Below are positions 16,055 to 25,668 of a DNA stretch of 64,000 nucleotides, piece by piece. Where the stretch lies: positions 62,001-126,000 of the forward strand of contig CACZKE010000004.1 of the NCBI GenBank assembly GCA_902781705.1, read 5' to 3'. The DNA comes from an uncultured Bacteroidia bacterium. GTDB taxonomy: Bacteria > Bacteroidota > Bacteroidia > Bacteroidales > UBA932. The notes under the pieces were generated by a model. It made no database searches. It was not told where the DNA came from and was given only the letters and a program-made list of their open reading frames with translations. Position numbers and translations under genes: made by a program. Position 1 is the first letter of the stretch; the number at the start of each line of letters is the position of its first letter.

Positions 16055-16978
16055 TCAAATCTCGAGGAGGAACTTCTCCGCATCCCGGGCGGCCATGCAC
16101 CCCGAGGCGGCGGCCGTCACGGCCTGCCGGTACTGGGGATCCTGGACATCACCGGCCGCAAAGACGCCCTCCACGCGGGTGCGGGAGGATTTCCCTTCGG
16201 TCACGATGTACCCGTTCGCATCCGTCTCCACCCAGGGAGCGAACAGTTCCGAGTTGGGGTGGTGCCCGATGGCGAGGAAGAAACCGTCGATATCGATATC
16301 AAAGACAGTGCCATCCTTGCGCAGAAGACGGGCACCGGTGACGCCGAAGCCGTCTCCGAGGACCTCCTGCGTGTTGCAGTTCCAAAGGACCTCGATGTTT
16401 TCCGTGGCGAAGACCTTCTTCTGCATCGCCTGGGAGGCGCGGAACACGTCCCGGCGGACAATCATATAGACTTTCTTGGCGAGGGATGCAAGGTACAGGG
16501 CCTCTTCGCAGGCCGTATCCCCGCCGCCGACCACCGCGACCGTACGCTTCCGGTAGAAGAAGCCGTCGCAGGTGGCGCAGGCGGAAACGCCCGAGCCCTT
16601 GTATTTCTCTTCCGAAGGCAGGCCCAGGTAGCGGGCCGTCGCTCCGGTGGCGATGATGAGTGCCTCCGCCTCCAGTTCCTTCTCTCCGTCGATGACGACC
16701 TTGAAGGGCCGCCCGGACAGGTCCACGGATGTAGCGACGCCGCTGCGGACATCGGCCCCGAAACTCCGGGCCTGCTCACGCATGCTGTCCATCAGGGTAT
16801 TGGCGTCCACGCCGCCGGGAAAACCGGGGAAGTTTTCCACGATGGTGGTCGTCGTGAGTTGGCCGCCCGGCTGGATACCCTCGTACAGGACGGGGGAGAG
16901 GTTGGCGCGGGAGGCGTAGATGGCGGCGGTGAATCCGGCGGGACCTCCGCCGAGGATGAGGCAACGGATGTGTTCCAT
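16055..16978 (-). CDS. trxB: Thioredoxin reductase
   Basis: The 307-residue flavoprotein passes electrons from NADPH to thioredoxin. It has the FAD dinucleotide motif LILGGGPAGFTAAIYASR (about 7-24), the redox-active C134-A-T-C137 and the NADPH-binding VAVVGGGDTACEEALYL. The C-terminal FAD motif GVFAAGDVQDPQYRQAVTAAASG is intact. ATG 16978 is chosen; an upstream TTG would overlap the preceding gene. It starts 4 bp after that gene's stop. Confidence 0.96.
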   Translation of the reverse strand: MEHIRCLILGGGPAGFTAAIYASRANLSPVLYEGIQPGGQLTTTTIVENFPGFPGGVDANTLMDSMREQARSFGADVRSGVATSVDLSGRPFKVVIDGEKELEAEALIIATGATARYLGLPSEEKYKGSGVSACATCDGFFYRKRTVAVVGGGDTACEEALYLASLAKKVYMIVRRDVFRASQAMQKKVFATENIEVLWNCNTQEVLGDGFGVTGARLLRKDGTVFDIDIDGFFLAIGHHPNSELFAPWVETDANGYIVTEGKSSRTRVEGVFAAGDVQDPQYRQAVTAAASGCMAARDAEKFLLEI

Positions 16979-16982
16979 CTTC

Positions 16983-18821
16983 TTATCTGTCAAGTTCTGT
17001 CGTATAATCGGTGTTGTAGACGATCCGGCGCACGGCTGTGTTGCGGAAGGCCCCGCCTGGGACGGCTTCGAACCGGAAATCGGTATGAAGCCCCTTGCCG
17101 GTCTCGCGGGAAATCGCCTTGGTCCAATGGGGACCGTACTTGCTCACCAGCGAAACGAAGTAGCGGGCAGTGTCATAGCCCTGGAATGCGAACTGGCTGG
17201 GCTCGGTCTTGAACAGCGCCCGGTAGGTGCGGACGAAGGATTTCACGCGTGTGTCGGCGTAGTCCACAAAGTAGGAGGAACTGATGTGGAGGGAACACTG
17301 GTGATATGCGTTGGGTTCCACGGAATCGAAAGTGCGGACACGCGACGGGGCGTACATGACGATGTCGTAACCCCTTCCCCGGAGGATGCCGAGGTTGCGG
17401 ACCATGTCCGCGACGAAGGTTTCTTTTTCCGAGGCGACGATGATCCGGTTCTCCCCGCCTTTGGTCAGTTGTGAGGTGAGGCTGGACGGGAGGGAGCGGG
17501 TCTCTCCCTGACCCAGACTGACTCCCTGGAAGGAGATGCCGGCGTTCAGGAGGGCTTCCCGGACACCGGAAGCCGGTGCCGTGGAGCCGGTGACCTTTTC
17601 GGTGACCAGGATGATCCGGTCCGCCTTGCCCAGGTCCTGTGCCGCCCACGCGGCCAGGTCCTCATACTGGTTCCGGGCGGAGGAAGGTGCCTGGATGAAA
17701 TTCGCATGGTCCTGCGTGTGGGATGCCGCACGCTGGTCCAGCGGCGAGATGACGGTCGTCCGTCCCTCGGTGCGTTCCAGGACGGTCGAGAGGTCTGCAG
17801 CCGTGATCGGTCCCAGGACGAAGTCATTCTTCTCCAGTTCGAAGGAAGCGGGGAGTCCGGCCTGCAAGTCGTACACGTTCAACTTGGTCTTGACGCCTTC
17901 CGTTTCCAGGTCCCGGAGGGCCAGAAGGACACCGGAGTAGAAGTCCATGTTCGTTTCGCTGACTTTGCCGGCGGCGTTGAACGGAAGGATCAGGGCCATT
18001 TCCACGTTTCCTTTGCCGGCAAGCCAGTCCAGGATGCCTTCCTCCTTCTTCTCTTCGGCTGCAACCGTTTCTTCCACCGGCTTGTCCTTGTCCAGTTTTT
18101 CCATCTGGGCAACTTTGGGCTGTTCCACCCGGATCGGATCGAAAGTCTGCGTCTCCCCGATTCCCTGGTCGGCGATGACCGGGTCTTCAATGACCGGAAT
18201 CGTGGGCGGCTTGACGGCCGCGGCGGCCCGCCGGGCTTTCTCTTCGTCGCTCAGGATCGGGACATACAGGACCTGGCGTTTGGAAATGCGGCTGGATTTG
18301 AGTCCGTTGGCATCCATGATGTCCTGTGGCGTGACGCCGTATTGCTTCGCCACGTCGTAAATGTCTTCGAACCACTTGACGGTGTGCTTGACGAATCCTT
18401 CCTTGTCCGGGAATGCCTCTTTCACGTCCCGGGGACCGGACTTCGCCACGACGGCCTCCTTTTCCGTTTCGGCCTTGTCTTTCGGTTTCGTCACCACGGT
18501 CTGGGGCCTGGCCGTTTCCTGGACGGCTTTCTTGTCCACGGGAATGTAGATGACGGTGCCCGACTTGAGTCCGTTCTCTTTCAGCAGGGGATTGGCGGAA
18601 TAAAGGACCTCCTCCGTAACGTCATAGGCCTTGGTGATGCCGTAGATGGTCTGCCGTTCCAGGACGATGTGGGCATAATAACTCTTCCCGTCGATACTGA
18701 CGGTGGAGCGGGAAACCGTAACCGGTACGGGGGCGTAATCCTGTGCGCGGAGGTCAGGCGTTCCTGCCAGCGTAAGGCAGAGGATTGCCATGAACAGGGC
18801 CGTATTTCGGGTTTTCTTCAT
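16983..18821 (-). CDS. LysM / periplasmic-binding-protein-like envelope protein
   Basis: The 612-residue protein has a signal peptide ending near DLRAQ, two LysM domains (about 45-95 with QTIYGITKAYDVTEEVLYSANP, and about 160-205 with EDIYDVAKQYGVTPQDIMDANG), a Lys/Glu-rich linker, and a C-terminal type-1 periplasmic-binding domain (from about 275, NVEMALILPFN). LysM binds peptidoglycan, so the binding domain is held on the cell wall. A ligand is not predictable. Such fusions are common in Bacteroidales. No permease is nearby, so a transport role is doubtful. The start MKKTRNTALF is chosen for its signal peptide. Confidence 0.82.
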   Translation of the reverse strand: MKKTRNTALFMAILCLTLAGTPDLRAQDYAPVPVTVSRSTVSIDGKSYYAHIVLERQTIYGITKAYDVTEEVLYSANPLLKENGLKSGTVIYIPVDKKAVQETARPQTVVTKPKDKAETEKEAVVAKSGPRDVKEAFPDKEGFVKHTVKWFEDIYDVAKQYGVTPQDIMDANGLKSSRISKRQVLYVPILSDEEKARRAAAAVKPPTIPVIEDPVIADQGIGETQTFDPIRVEQPKVAQMEKLDKDKPVEETVAAEEKKEEGILDWLAGKGNVEMALILPFNAAGKVSETNMDFYSGVLLALRDLETEGVKTKLNVYDLQAGLPASFELEKNDFVLGPITAADLSTVLERTEGRTTVISPLDQRAASHTQDHANFIQAPSSARNQYEDLAAWAAQDLGKADRIILVTEKVTGSTAPASGVREALLNAGISFQGVSLGQGETRSLPSSLTSQLTKGGENRIIVASEKETFVADMVRNLGILRGRGYDIVMYAPSRVRTFDSVEPNAYHQCSLHISSSYFVDYADTRVKSFVRTYRALFKTEPSQFAFQGYDTARYFVSLVSKYGPHWTKAISRETGKGLHTDFRFEAVPGGAFRNTAVRRIVYNTDYTTELDR

Positions 18822-18831
18822 CTCAAGTCTG

Positions 18832-19953
18832 TTAAAGTTGCTCGGCAAAGGCGGTCAGCCCGGCTGCGAACCGGTCCCAGGAGAGACGTTCCTTCTCCCG
18901 GCGGATGGCGTCGATGCAGCCGTTCCGGAGGACGGGATCCGCAAAATAGCGGAGGATTTCCTTCCGGATCGCCTCCGGTGTGGCGACAGGGGCGACAATT
19001 CCCGTGCCGCGGTCGCCGATGGTGCCCTTCAGGCCGCCGACGTCGGTGACGATCATCGGCACTTCGAAGTGGTAGGAAATGGAACTGATGCCGCTCTGGG
19101 TGGCGCTTCGGTAAGGGAGGACGGTTACGTCGGCCGCGCTGAAATAGCGTTTGACCTCCGAGTCCTTCACATAGTCCGGGAACACGTGGACCCGGTCCTT
19201 CCCGGGCAGGGAATCGATGATCGCCCGATACTTGTCGAAGGAACCGTAGGGTTCGCCCGCCACGACGAGTTGATAGTCTTCCGGCAGGTCCCGGAAGGCC
19301 TCCAGCAGGATGTCCAGCCCCTTGTAGTCACGGATGAGGCCGAAGAACAGCAGCGTCTTCAGGGTAGGGTCGATGCCCAGCGCCCGTGCCGCTTCCTCCC
19401 GGGGCAGTTTCTCTCCGAAGTGGGAATACAGCGGGTGGGGGAGGAGTACGTAGCGGGCGTCCGGCTTGAGGGAAAGCAGGTCGTCCGTCACGCTCTGGGA
19501 CATGGTGATGTAACCGTCACATCCGGCGAGGAACCACTTCGTCAGGGGCTTGTCGAACCAGTGGGGCTCATGGGGAATGACGTTGTCCAGCACGGGAACC
19601 ACCTTGCAGCGGGGACCGACATGCCGCTCCACCCATCCCAGGGACGGGGCGAACCACGACATCCAGTACTTCATCACGAGGAGGTCCGGCTCCCATGCAC
19701 GGATGGCGCGTGCCGTGCGCGCGTACGAAAGAGGATTGGCCGTGTCCAGCAAGGCTTCCGCCTCGACCGGAACGGCCTCGTCGTCCGGAGTCACATACTG
19801 CGTTTTCCCGGGGAAAAGGATTTCGGGGTACTGCCGCTTGAAACTGAAGGCCTTGACATCGTGCAGTTTTCCCAGTCCCGCGAGCAGGCTCGCGTTGAAC
19901 TGGGAAATGCCTCCCCGAAGGGGATAGAAACTGGACAGTATGGCGATCTTCAT
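18832..19953 (-). CDS. Glycosyltransferase, GT4 type
   Basis: The 373-residue protein has a GT-B layout: an N-terminal Rossmann half starting LSSFYPLRGGISQFNASLL and a C-terminal nucleotide-sugar half with LLFFGLIRDYKGLDILLEAF, HVFPDYVKDSEVKRYFSAADVTVLPYRSATQSGISSI and VPMIVTDVGGL. That second region has the usual GT4 contact positions (the EX7E-like region reads S-G-I-S-S-I-S-Y-H-F-E). It probably adds a sugar to a cell-surface glycan or lipid; donor and acceptor are unknown. It is transcribed between the OmpH lipoprotein and LysM genes with gaps of 3 and 10 bp. Confidence 0.87.
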   Translation of the reverse strand: MKIAILSSFYPLRGGISQFNASLLAGLGKLHDVKAFSFKRQYPEILFPGKTQYVTPDDEAVPVEAEALLDTANPLSYARTARAIRAWEPDLLVMKYWMSWFAPSLGWVERHVGPRCKVVPVLDNVIPHEPHWFDKPLTKWFLAGCDGYITMSQSVTDDLLSLKPDARYVLLPHPLYSHFGEKLPREEAARALGIDPTLKTLLFFGLIRDYKGLDILLEAFRDLPEDYQLVVAGEPYGSFDKYRAIIDSLPGKDRVHVFPDYVKDSEVKRYFSAADVTVLPYRSATQSGISSISYHFEVPMIVTDVGGLKGTIGDRGTGIVAPVATPEAIRKEILRYFADPVLRNGCIDAIRREKERLSWDRFAAGLTAFAEQL

Positions 19954-19956
19954 CGA

Positions 19957-20571
19957 CTATTTGTTCCCGGTCTCGGCCGCTTTGGTCTTGACGTAGGCCG
20001 CATTCAGGCCGGCAAGGATCTCGTCGGTGATGTCCAGGGCGGGAGCGCCGGTCACCACGGGGGCCGGGAGGATGTCACCGGAGGTGGTGAGGATGAGGGC
20101 GTACTGCTTCTCGGCGTTGTACTCCTGCACATACTCGGCGATGGCGTTCATGATCTGGTTCAGCATCACCTGCTGCTCCTCGTTCATCTCCTGCTGCTTG
20201 CGGACCACGTACTGCTGGTACTCGTTCTGCTGCTGCTGGAGTTTCTGGTACTGGGCGTTCGCGACGGACGTGGTCAGCAGGCCCTTGTCCATCTTGTTCT
20301 GAAAGTCGTTGGCATCTTTCTGGAGTTTGTTGCCGCGGCGGTCGATTTCGGACTGGATGCCGCCGACCTTGGTCTCCACGGCGCTGCGCAAGTCGTTCGC
20401 CATGTCATAACTCTCGACGACCTTGTCGATGTTGAAGAATACGATGCTGCCGGCGACGGCGGTGGTGTCGGACTTGGCTTCAGCGGCGGGGGTCGTAGTG
20501 GCGTTGTTGCAGCTGGTGAGGGCGAGGCCGGCCACCAGGACGGCGCTCAGGATGGATGCAGTCTTTTTCAT
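19957..20571 (-). CDS. OmpH/Skp-family lipoprotein
   Basis: The 204-residue protein carries a lipoprotein signal peptide (lipobox LTSC near residue 20) and an OmpH/Skp-like body. After the strand IVFFNIDKVVESYDMA comes a long charged helix hairpin (about 75-150, with a Gln-rich QKLQQQQNEYQQYVV tip) and a closing YALILTTSGDILPA strand. Skp-like proteins hold unfolded outer-membrane proteins in the periplasm; lipidation would tether this one to a membrane. A second, soluble OmpH lies after bamA at 25.7 kb. ATG 20571 is preferred to upstream in-frame codons. Confidence 0.88.
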   Translation of the reverse strand: MKKTASILSAVLVAGLALTSCNNATTTPAAEAKSDTTAVAGSIVFFNIDKVVESYDMANDLRSAVETKVGGIQSEIDRRGNKLQKDANDFQNKMDKGLLTTSVANAQYQKLQQQQNEYQQYVVRKQQEMNEEQQVMLNQIMNAIAEYVQEYNAEKQYALILTTSGDILPAPVVTGAPALDITDEILAGLNAAYVKTKAAETGNK

Positions 20572-20607
20572 TATTGTGCAATTAATATTTTCCGTAGTAC
20601 AAGAATG

Positions 20608-20615
20608 CAAAGATA
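20608..20615 (-). promoter_or_regulatory. Putative -7 element of the OmpH-lipoprotein operon
   Basis: TATCTTTG on the minus strand, 36 bp before the OmpH start and just after the pdxJ stop. It could start the long run through recN. Confidence 0.5.
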
Positions 20616-20616
20616 A

Positions 20617-21336
20617 CTATTTTTTGCGGATTTGTGCAAGATATGCCGCAATGGTCGCCTCCAGGCCCATGTACAGGGCATCGCAGACGAGGGCGTGGCC
20701 GATGGAAACCTCGTCCGTCCAGGGAATGGTCCGGATGAAGAAGGCGAGATTCTCCAGGGAGAGGTCGTGCCCGGCGTTGAGACCAAGCCCGCAGTTGCGG
20801 GCGGCCTTCGCCGTCTCCAGGTAGCGGGCGATGGCGGCGTCCGGGCCCTGGGGATACTCGGCGGCGTAGTCGGCCGTGTACAGTTCCACGCGGTCGGCCC
20901 CGCAGGCGGCGGCCCCTTCGGCCTGCGCCGGATCCGGGTCGATGAAGATGGACGTCCGGATGCCGCGGGACTTGAATTCCCGGCACACGTCGGTCAGGAA
21001 GTCCTTGTTTTTCAGGGTGTCCCACCCGGCGTTGGAGGTGATGGCATCAAGCGCGTCGGGGACCAGGGTGACCTGGTCCGGAACCACTTCGCACACCAGG
21101 TCGATGAACGAGGGAATCGGGTTTCCTTCGATGTTGAATTCGGTTTTCAGGAGCGGACGGATGGTCCGCACGTCGGCGTAACGGATGTGGCGTTCGTCCG
21201 GGCGGGGATGGACGGTGATGCCCTCCGCGCCGAAACGTTCGCAGTCCAGGGCCGCCTTCGTCACGTCGGGCAGGTTGCCGCCGCGGGCGTTGCGGAGGGT
21301 GGCGAACTTATTGATGTTGACACTGAGCCGGGTCAT
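20617..21336 (-). CDS. pdxJ: Pyridoxine 5'-phosphate synthase
   Basis: This 239-residue TIM-barrel enzyme condenses 1-deoxyxylulose 5-phosphate with 3-amino-2-oxopropyl phosphate, the last ring-forming step of vitamin B6 synthesis. Family motifs seen are [16 protein letters not shown] at the N-terminus, [13 protein letters not shown], and [15 protein letters not shown] near the C-terminus. The frame continues upstream antisense to nadK, but [10 protein letters not shown] is the true start. A -7-like TATTTTTG lies at 21375-21368. Confidence 0.95.
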   Translation of the reverse strand: MTRLSVNINKFATLRNARGGNLPDVTKAALDCERFGAEGITVHPRPDERHIRYADVRTIRPLLKTEFNIEGNPIPSFIDLVCEVVPDQVTLVPDALDAITSNAGWDTLKNKDFLTDVCREFKSRGIRTSIFIDPDPAQAEGAAACGADRVELYTADYAAEYPQGPDAAIARYLETAKAARNCGLGLNAGHDLSLENLAFFIRTIPWTDEVSIGHALVCDALYMGLEATIAAYLAQIRKK

Positions 21337-21429
21337 GTTCTCGGGTATTGATGGTTTGTTTTCGCGACAAAAATAGTGATTTTTATAATTTAAAGTGTTA
21401 TTTTTGGCGGCTGAAATGAAAGTGCCCGA
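21337..21429. promoter_or_regulatory. Divergent promoter region pdxJ / nadK
   Basis: This AT-rich gap has a minus-strand TATTTTTG (21375-21368) facing pdxJ and a plus-strand TATTTTTG (21399-21406) facing nadK. Both fit TAnnTTTG; neither has a clear -33 element. Confidence 0.5.
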
Positions 21430-22254
21430 ATGAAAATAGGTTATTTCGTCCTGAAAGACGAGTTGCGGGAAGAGCCGCGCATGCGCGCCCTGCTGAGTGA
21501 ACTGGAATCCGCTTCTTACGAAGTATATGAGATCAAGACCAAGTCCGACATCCGTCCGGAGACCGACCTGGTCCTTTCCATGGGTGGCGACGGGACCTTC
21601 CTGTCGGCTGCGCACATCGTCTCGGACATCGGCCTGCCCATCCTGGGCGTGAACTTCGGCCGGATCGGCTTCCTGTGCGAGAACCGGCCGGAAGCGGTCC
21701 TGAAGGCCCTCATGGAAGGGGACTTCAGCATCGAGTACCGGACCGTCCTCAATGCCACCCTCAAGGGTCCCGGGGCCCGCAAGAGCATCGGCATGCTGCC
21801 TTATTCGGTGAATGAGGTGGCGATCCACCGCAAAGGCCCTTCCGTGCTGGGCATCCGCGCCAGTGTGAACGGCGAGGCGCTCCCGACCTACTGGGCGGAC
21901 GGGCTGATCGTCTCCACTTCCTCCGGTTCCACGGCCTATTCCCTGAGCGTGGGCGGCCCTATCTGCATGCCGGATACCAAGGTCCTCATCATCGCCCCGA
22001 TCTCCCCGCACAACCTGAACGTGCGTCCGATCGTGCTCCCGGAAACGGCGAAGGTGGACATCTCCTTCGAGAGCCGCGACGGGGTGGCCATCATGAGTAC
22101 GGACAACCGTACGATGGAAATCACCCAGGAATGGAGCATCCATGTCGAGATGGCACAGTTTTCGCTTAAGCGTATCCGGCTCGCCGAGTCCGGTTTCGTC
22201 CGGGCCCTTACGTCCAGGCTTTTCTGGGGCGAGGACATGCGTAACAATGGTTAA
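21430..22254 (+). CDS. nadK: NAD kinase
   Basis: The 274-residue cytosolic enzyme phosphorylates NAD to NADP. The diagnostic GGDG motif is at 52-55 ([13 protein letters not shown]), followed by [11 protein letters not shown], the conserved NE/D contact ([10 protein letters not shown]) and the C-terminal [22 protein letters not shown]. Length is normal. It is divergent from pdxJ, and uppS follows almost immediately, so nadK and uppS are probably cotranscribed. Confidence 0.96.
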   Translation: MKIGYFVLKDELREEPRMRALLSELESASYEVYEIKTKSDIRPETDLVLSMGGDGTFLSAAHIVSDIGLPILGVNFGRIGFLCENRPEAVLKALMEGDFSIEYRTVLNATLKGPGARKSIGMLPYSVNEVAIHRKGPSVLGIRASVNGEALPTYWADGLIVSTSSGSTAYSLSVGGPICMPDTKVLIIAPISPHNLNVRPIVLPETAKVDISFESRDGVAIMSTDNRTMEITQEWSIHVEMAQFSLKRIRLAESGFVRALTSRLFWGEDMRNNG

Positions 22255-22263
22255 CTGGTGAAT

Positions 22264-22959
22264 ATGGAAGTTCCCGTACATGTGTCCATCATCATGGACG
22301 GTAACGGCCGCTGGGCGAAAGCCCGGGGCCGTGAACGCGTATATGGCCACGTGGAAGGGGTGGAGAGTGTCCGCGCCTGCACCGAGGCGGCCGTGGAGGC
22401 GGGAGTGAAGTACCTCTCGCTCTATGCTTTTTCCGAAGAGAACTGGAACCGTCCCGAGGCGGAGGTGAACCGGCTGATGGAACTCATGATGGAGGCCATC
22501 CGCAATGAGGTGAAGACACTCATGGACAACGGCGTCCGTTTCGTCGTGCTGGGGAACCGGGGCCGCCTGTCGGACAAGTTGAATGCCGCCATCGACAACC
22601 TGATGGAGATGACCGCTGGCTGCACCCGGATGACGCTCGTCGTTTTCCTGAGTTACAGTGGGAAGTGGGATATCCTCCAGGCGATGAAGCGGGCGGCGGC
22701 CGAAAAGGGCTCCGACGGTGTCCAGGACCTGGAAATCGGGGATTTCGACCGGTACCTCGTGACCGCCGGCATCCCGGATCCGGACCTGTTGATCCGTACC
22801 TCCGGCGAGCAGCGCATCTCCAACTATCTCCTCTGGCAGTGCGCCTACACGGAGTTCTATTTCACGGACGTGCTTTGGCCCGATTTCCGGAAGCCCGAGT
22901 TCCGGGCCGCCCTTGAGGCGTATGCCTCCCGGGACCGCAGATATGGAAAAGTCAAATAA
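22264..22959 (+). CDS. uppS: Isoprenyl transferase (undecaprenyl diphosphate synthase type)
   Basis: This 231-residue cis-prenyltransferase builds the C55 lipid carrier for peptidoglycan and surface glycans from FPP and IPP. Diagnostic residues are [14 protein letters not shown] (D12-R16), [13 protein letters not shown] and the C-terminal [24 protein letters not shown] 22264 is preferred to GTG 22258. It sits 9 bp after nadK and before bamA, the usual uppS-bamA-ompH order in Bacteroidetes. Confidence 0.95.
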   Translation: MEVPVHVSIIMDGNGRWAKARGRERVYGHVEGVESVRACTEAAVEAGVKYLSLYAFSEENWNRPEAEVNRLMELMMEAIRNEVKTLMDNGVRFVVLGNRGRLSDKLNAAIDNLMEMTAGCTRMTLVVFLSYSGKWDILQAMKRAAAEKGSDGVQDLEIGDFDRYLVTAGIPDPDLLIRTSGEQRISNYLLWQCAYTEFYFTDVLWPDFRKPEFRAALEAYASRDRRYGKVK

Positions 22960-22965
22960 AAGAAT

Positions 22966-22973
22966 TATCTTTG
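22966..22973 (+). promoter_or_regulatory. Putative -7 element before bamA
   Basis: TATCTTTG lies 7 bp after the uppS stop. A transcript starting about 5-8 bp downstream would begin close to ATG 22981, which favours ATG 22996 as the bamA start. Confidence 0.45.
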
Positions 22974-22995
22974 CAGGATAATGACTGATTTAAAG

Positions 22996-25605
22996 ATGAA
23001 GATACGGAAGACCGCCTGCCTGCTGCTTCTCGCTCTCACGGGACCGATCCTGTGGGCGCAGAACGGCCGAGACGCGATCGAGATAGATTATTCGAATCCT
23101 CAGAAATACATCGTCGGCGGGGTGGGCGTCGAAGGCAACCAGTACTTCGGCGAGAACCAGATCCTCCAGTTGACCGGACTTCAGAAAGGCATGTCCATCA
23201 CCGTTCCGGGCGAGGACGTGACGGGCGTGGTGAAGCGCCTGGTCGCCCAGCGTTATTTCGAGGACGTGGCCGTCCGGGTGGATTCCCTGAACGCCACCCG
23301 CGACACCGCCTGGCTCAAGGTGGTGATCAAGGAGCGCCCGAGAGTCTCCCGCTGGACCTATTCCGGCGTCAAGTCCGGCGAGCGGAAGGACCTCCAGGAG
23401 CGTCTGAACCTCCGTCCGGGCCGCGAATTCTCCGATTACGTGAAGAGTACTTCCGAAGACATCATCAAGCGTTATTACAAGGAAAAGGGATACCTCCTCT
23501 GCGAGGTGGACACGCAGGTCCAGAAGGACACGATGATCCGCAGCGCCATCCGGGTGAACTTCGACGTCAAGAAAGGCAACAAGGTCCGTATCAAGGACAT
23601 CAATTTCATCGGCAACACCGATGTCTCGGAATACAAACTCTCCAAGAACATGAAGGAGACCCACTCCAACAAGTGGTATAACTTCTTCAAATCCAAGAAG
23701 TTCAAGGAGAAGGAGTACCAGACGGACCGGAAGACTGTCCTCGACGCCTTCAACGAGGCCGGCTATCGCGACGCCCGCCTGGTTCGGGACTCCGTCTATT
23801 ATGTGGACCCGAAGCACATCTCGATCGACATGGTGTTCGACGAGGGTCCGAAATACTATTTCCGCAACGTGACCTGGACCGGCAACTCGGTCTATCCTTC
23901 CGAGGTCCTGGACGAGGTCCTGCAGATCAAGAAAGGCGACATCTATGACATGGTCACGATGGACAAGCGCCTCCACGGCGGTGGCAAGCAGACGGACTAC
24001 GACATCACCAAACTGTATCGGGACAACGGTTACCTGTTCTTCAACATCACGCCGGTGGAGGTGAATATCCAGAACGACTCCGTGGATGTGGAAATGCGCA
24101 TTTCCGAAGGTAAACCGGCCACCCTGAACAACATCGTCATCAACGGCAACGACCTGACCAACGAGAAAGTGGTCCGCCGCCAGATCATGACCCGTCCGGG
24201 CTATCTGTTCAGCCAGTCGGATTTCGAGCGTTCCATCCGTGAAATCGCCTCCCTGGGCCAGTTCGACGCGGAAGCCATCATGGGACCGGGCGGATATTCC
24301 GTCCTCCCCAACCAACTCAACAATACCGTGGACCTGGTGTACAACGTGACGGAGAAACCTTCCTCCACGCTGGAACTTTCCGGCGGCTGGGGCGGCAATA
24401 CCTTCGTCGCCACGGCGGGCGTGAGTTTCAACAACTTCTCCACGCACCGGATGTTCGAGAAGAATGCCTGGCGGCCGGTTCCGCTGGGTGACGCGCAGAC
24501 GCTCTCCTTCCGTTTCCAGACGAACGGCCGGTACTACACCACCCTGAGCGCCAGTTTCATGGAACCCTGGCTCTTCGGCAAGAAACCGACTTCCCTGAGC
24601 CTGTCCGGCTATTATTCCAGGATGACGGACTCCTATCTGTACATCGGTATCCTCTCCACGGACCGCATGTTCGAAGTCTTCGGTTTCAACGCCGGTCTGG
24701 GCAACCGCCTCAAGTGGCCGGACAACTACTTCGTCCTGTACAACAGCCTGAGTTGGCAGACTTATAAACTTACCAACTGGTACAACAGTTATTTCGCCTT
24801 CAACGACGGTATCTCCCACAACCTGAGTTACACGCTCTCCCTGAGCCGCAACTCCACGGACCAGCAGATCTATCCCCGCGTGGGATCCGATTTCTCCGCC
24901 TCCGTGCAGTTGACCCCGCCGTATTCCCTCTTCCGCAAGTACACGTACAAGAACGGAGAGAAGGTGAAGGTGGACAGTTGGAAAGACATCAATTACGACG
25001 CTACGTATCTGGACAATACGGGTACCGTCCAGAATGAGTGGAGTTCCGCGAACCGCTACAAGTGGATCGAGTACCACAAGTGGAAGTTCAACGGTGCCAT
25101 CTATACGAAACTGGTGGGCGACCTCGTGCTGATGAGCCGGGCGCAGTTCGGTTTCCTCGGATACTACAACCGCAACTGGGGCTATTCCCCGTTCGAAGGT
25201 TTCCAGGTGGGCGGCGACGGTATGTCGGGCTACATGACCTACGGCGCGGAAATCGTTTCCCTGCGCGGTTACGAGGACTATTCCCTCACGCCGATGCGCG
25301 TCACGCCGTACAGTTCCACCGGTACCTATGCGGGTAATATCTACGACAAGTTCACGGTGGAACTCCGTTATCCGGTGATCCTCCAGCCGCAGTCCACCAT
25401 CTATGTCCTCGGTTTCCTCGAGGGCGGTAACTGCTGGGCGGACATCCGCGAGTTCAACCCGTTCCAGATCAAGCGTTCCGCCGGTGTGGGCGTCCGCGTC
25501 TTCCTCCCGATGATCGGTCTCCTGGGCGTCGACTGGGGCTACGGCTTCGACGACTCCAAGAACGGCGGCAGCCAGTTCCACTTCGTCATCGGACAGCAGT
25601 TCTAG
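22996..25605 (+). CDS. bamA: Outer membrane protein assembly factor BamA
   Basis: The 869-residue protein inserts beta-barrels into the outer membrane. It has a signal peptide (MKIRKTACLLLLALTGPILWAQ), a series of POTRA domains (about 30-430, each with the strand-helix pattern such as YIVGGVGVEGNQYFGENQI and KVRIKDINFIGNTDVSEYKL) and a C-terminal 16-strand barrel. The loop-6 motif LRGYEDYSLTP and the terminal phenylalanine beta-signal (HFVIGQQF) are present. ATG 22981, five codons upstream, is an alternative start. ompH follows 63 bp downstream; BamD and rseP are elsewhere in the window. Confidence 0.96.
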   Translation: MKIRKTACLLLLALTGPILWAQNGRDAIEIDYSNPQKYIVGGVGVEGNQYFGENQILQLTGLQKGMSITVPGEDVTGVVKRLVAQRYFEDVAVRVDSLNATRDTAWLKVVIKERPRVSRWTYSGVKSGERKDLQERLNLRPGREFSDYVKSTSEDIIKRYYKEKGYLLCEVDTQVQKDTMIRSAIRVNFDVKKGNKVRIKDINFIGNTDVSEYKLSKNMKETHSNKWYNFFKSKKFKEKEYQTDRKTVLDAFNEAGYRDARLVRDSVYYVDPKHISIDMVFDEGPKYYFRNVTWTGNSVYPSEVLDEVLQIKKGDIYDMVTMDKRLHGGGKQTDYDITKLYRDNGYLFFNITPVEVNIQNDSVDVEMRISEGKPATLNNIVINGNDLTNEKVVRRQIMTRPGYLFSQSDFERSIREIASLGQFDAEAIMGPGGYSVLPNQLNNTVDLVYNVTEKPSSTLELSGGWGGNTFVATAGVSFNNFSTHRMFEKNAWRPVPLGDAQTLSFRFQTNGRYYTTLSASFMEPWLFGKKPTSLSLSGYYSRMTDSYLYIGILSTDRMFEVFGFNAGLGNRLKWPDNYFVLYNSLSWQTYKLTNWYNSYFAFNDGISHNLSYTLSLSRNSTDQQIYPRVGSDFSASVQLTPPYSLFRKYTYKNGEKVKVDSWKDINYDATYLDNTGTVQNEWSSANRYKWIEYHKWKFNGAIYTKLVGDLVLMSRAQFGFLGYYNRNWGYSPFEGFQVGGDGMSGYMTYGAEIVSLRGYEDYSLTPMRVTPYSSTGTYAGNIYDKFTVELRYPVILQPQSTIYVLGFLEGGNCWADIREFNPFQIKRSAGVGVRVFLPMIGLLGVDWGYGFDDSKNGGSQFHFVIGQQF

Positions 25606-25668
25606 AAGATTGGTACAACATTTGCGATTAACCCTTCCCGAAACGAAATCTAAAAACTACAACGTAAT

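Noticed and set aside
20573-20590. Another TTGTG palindrome unit (ATTGTGCAATTAAT)
   Set aside because: There is a single half-site with no CACA 22 bp downstream and no second unit at 50 bp.
21337-22350. Upstream extension of pdxJ to 577 residues
   Set aside because: The extra part is antisense to nadK; PdxJ proteins begin near [10 protein letters not shown] and are about 240 residues.
22990-25581. Long minus-strand frame of 863 codons opposite bamA
   Set aside because: It is an antisense shadow of a GC-rich gene; bamA on the plus strand has a signal peptide, POTRA repeats and barrel signature, while the shadow has no domain.
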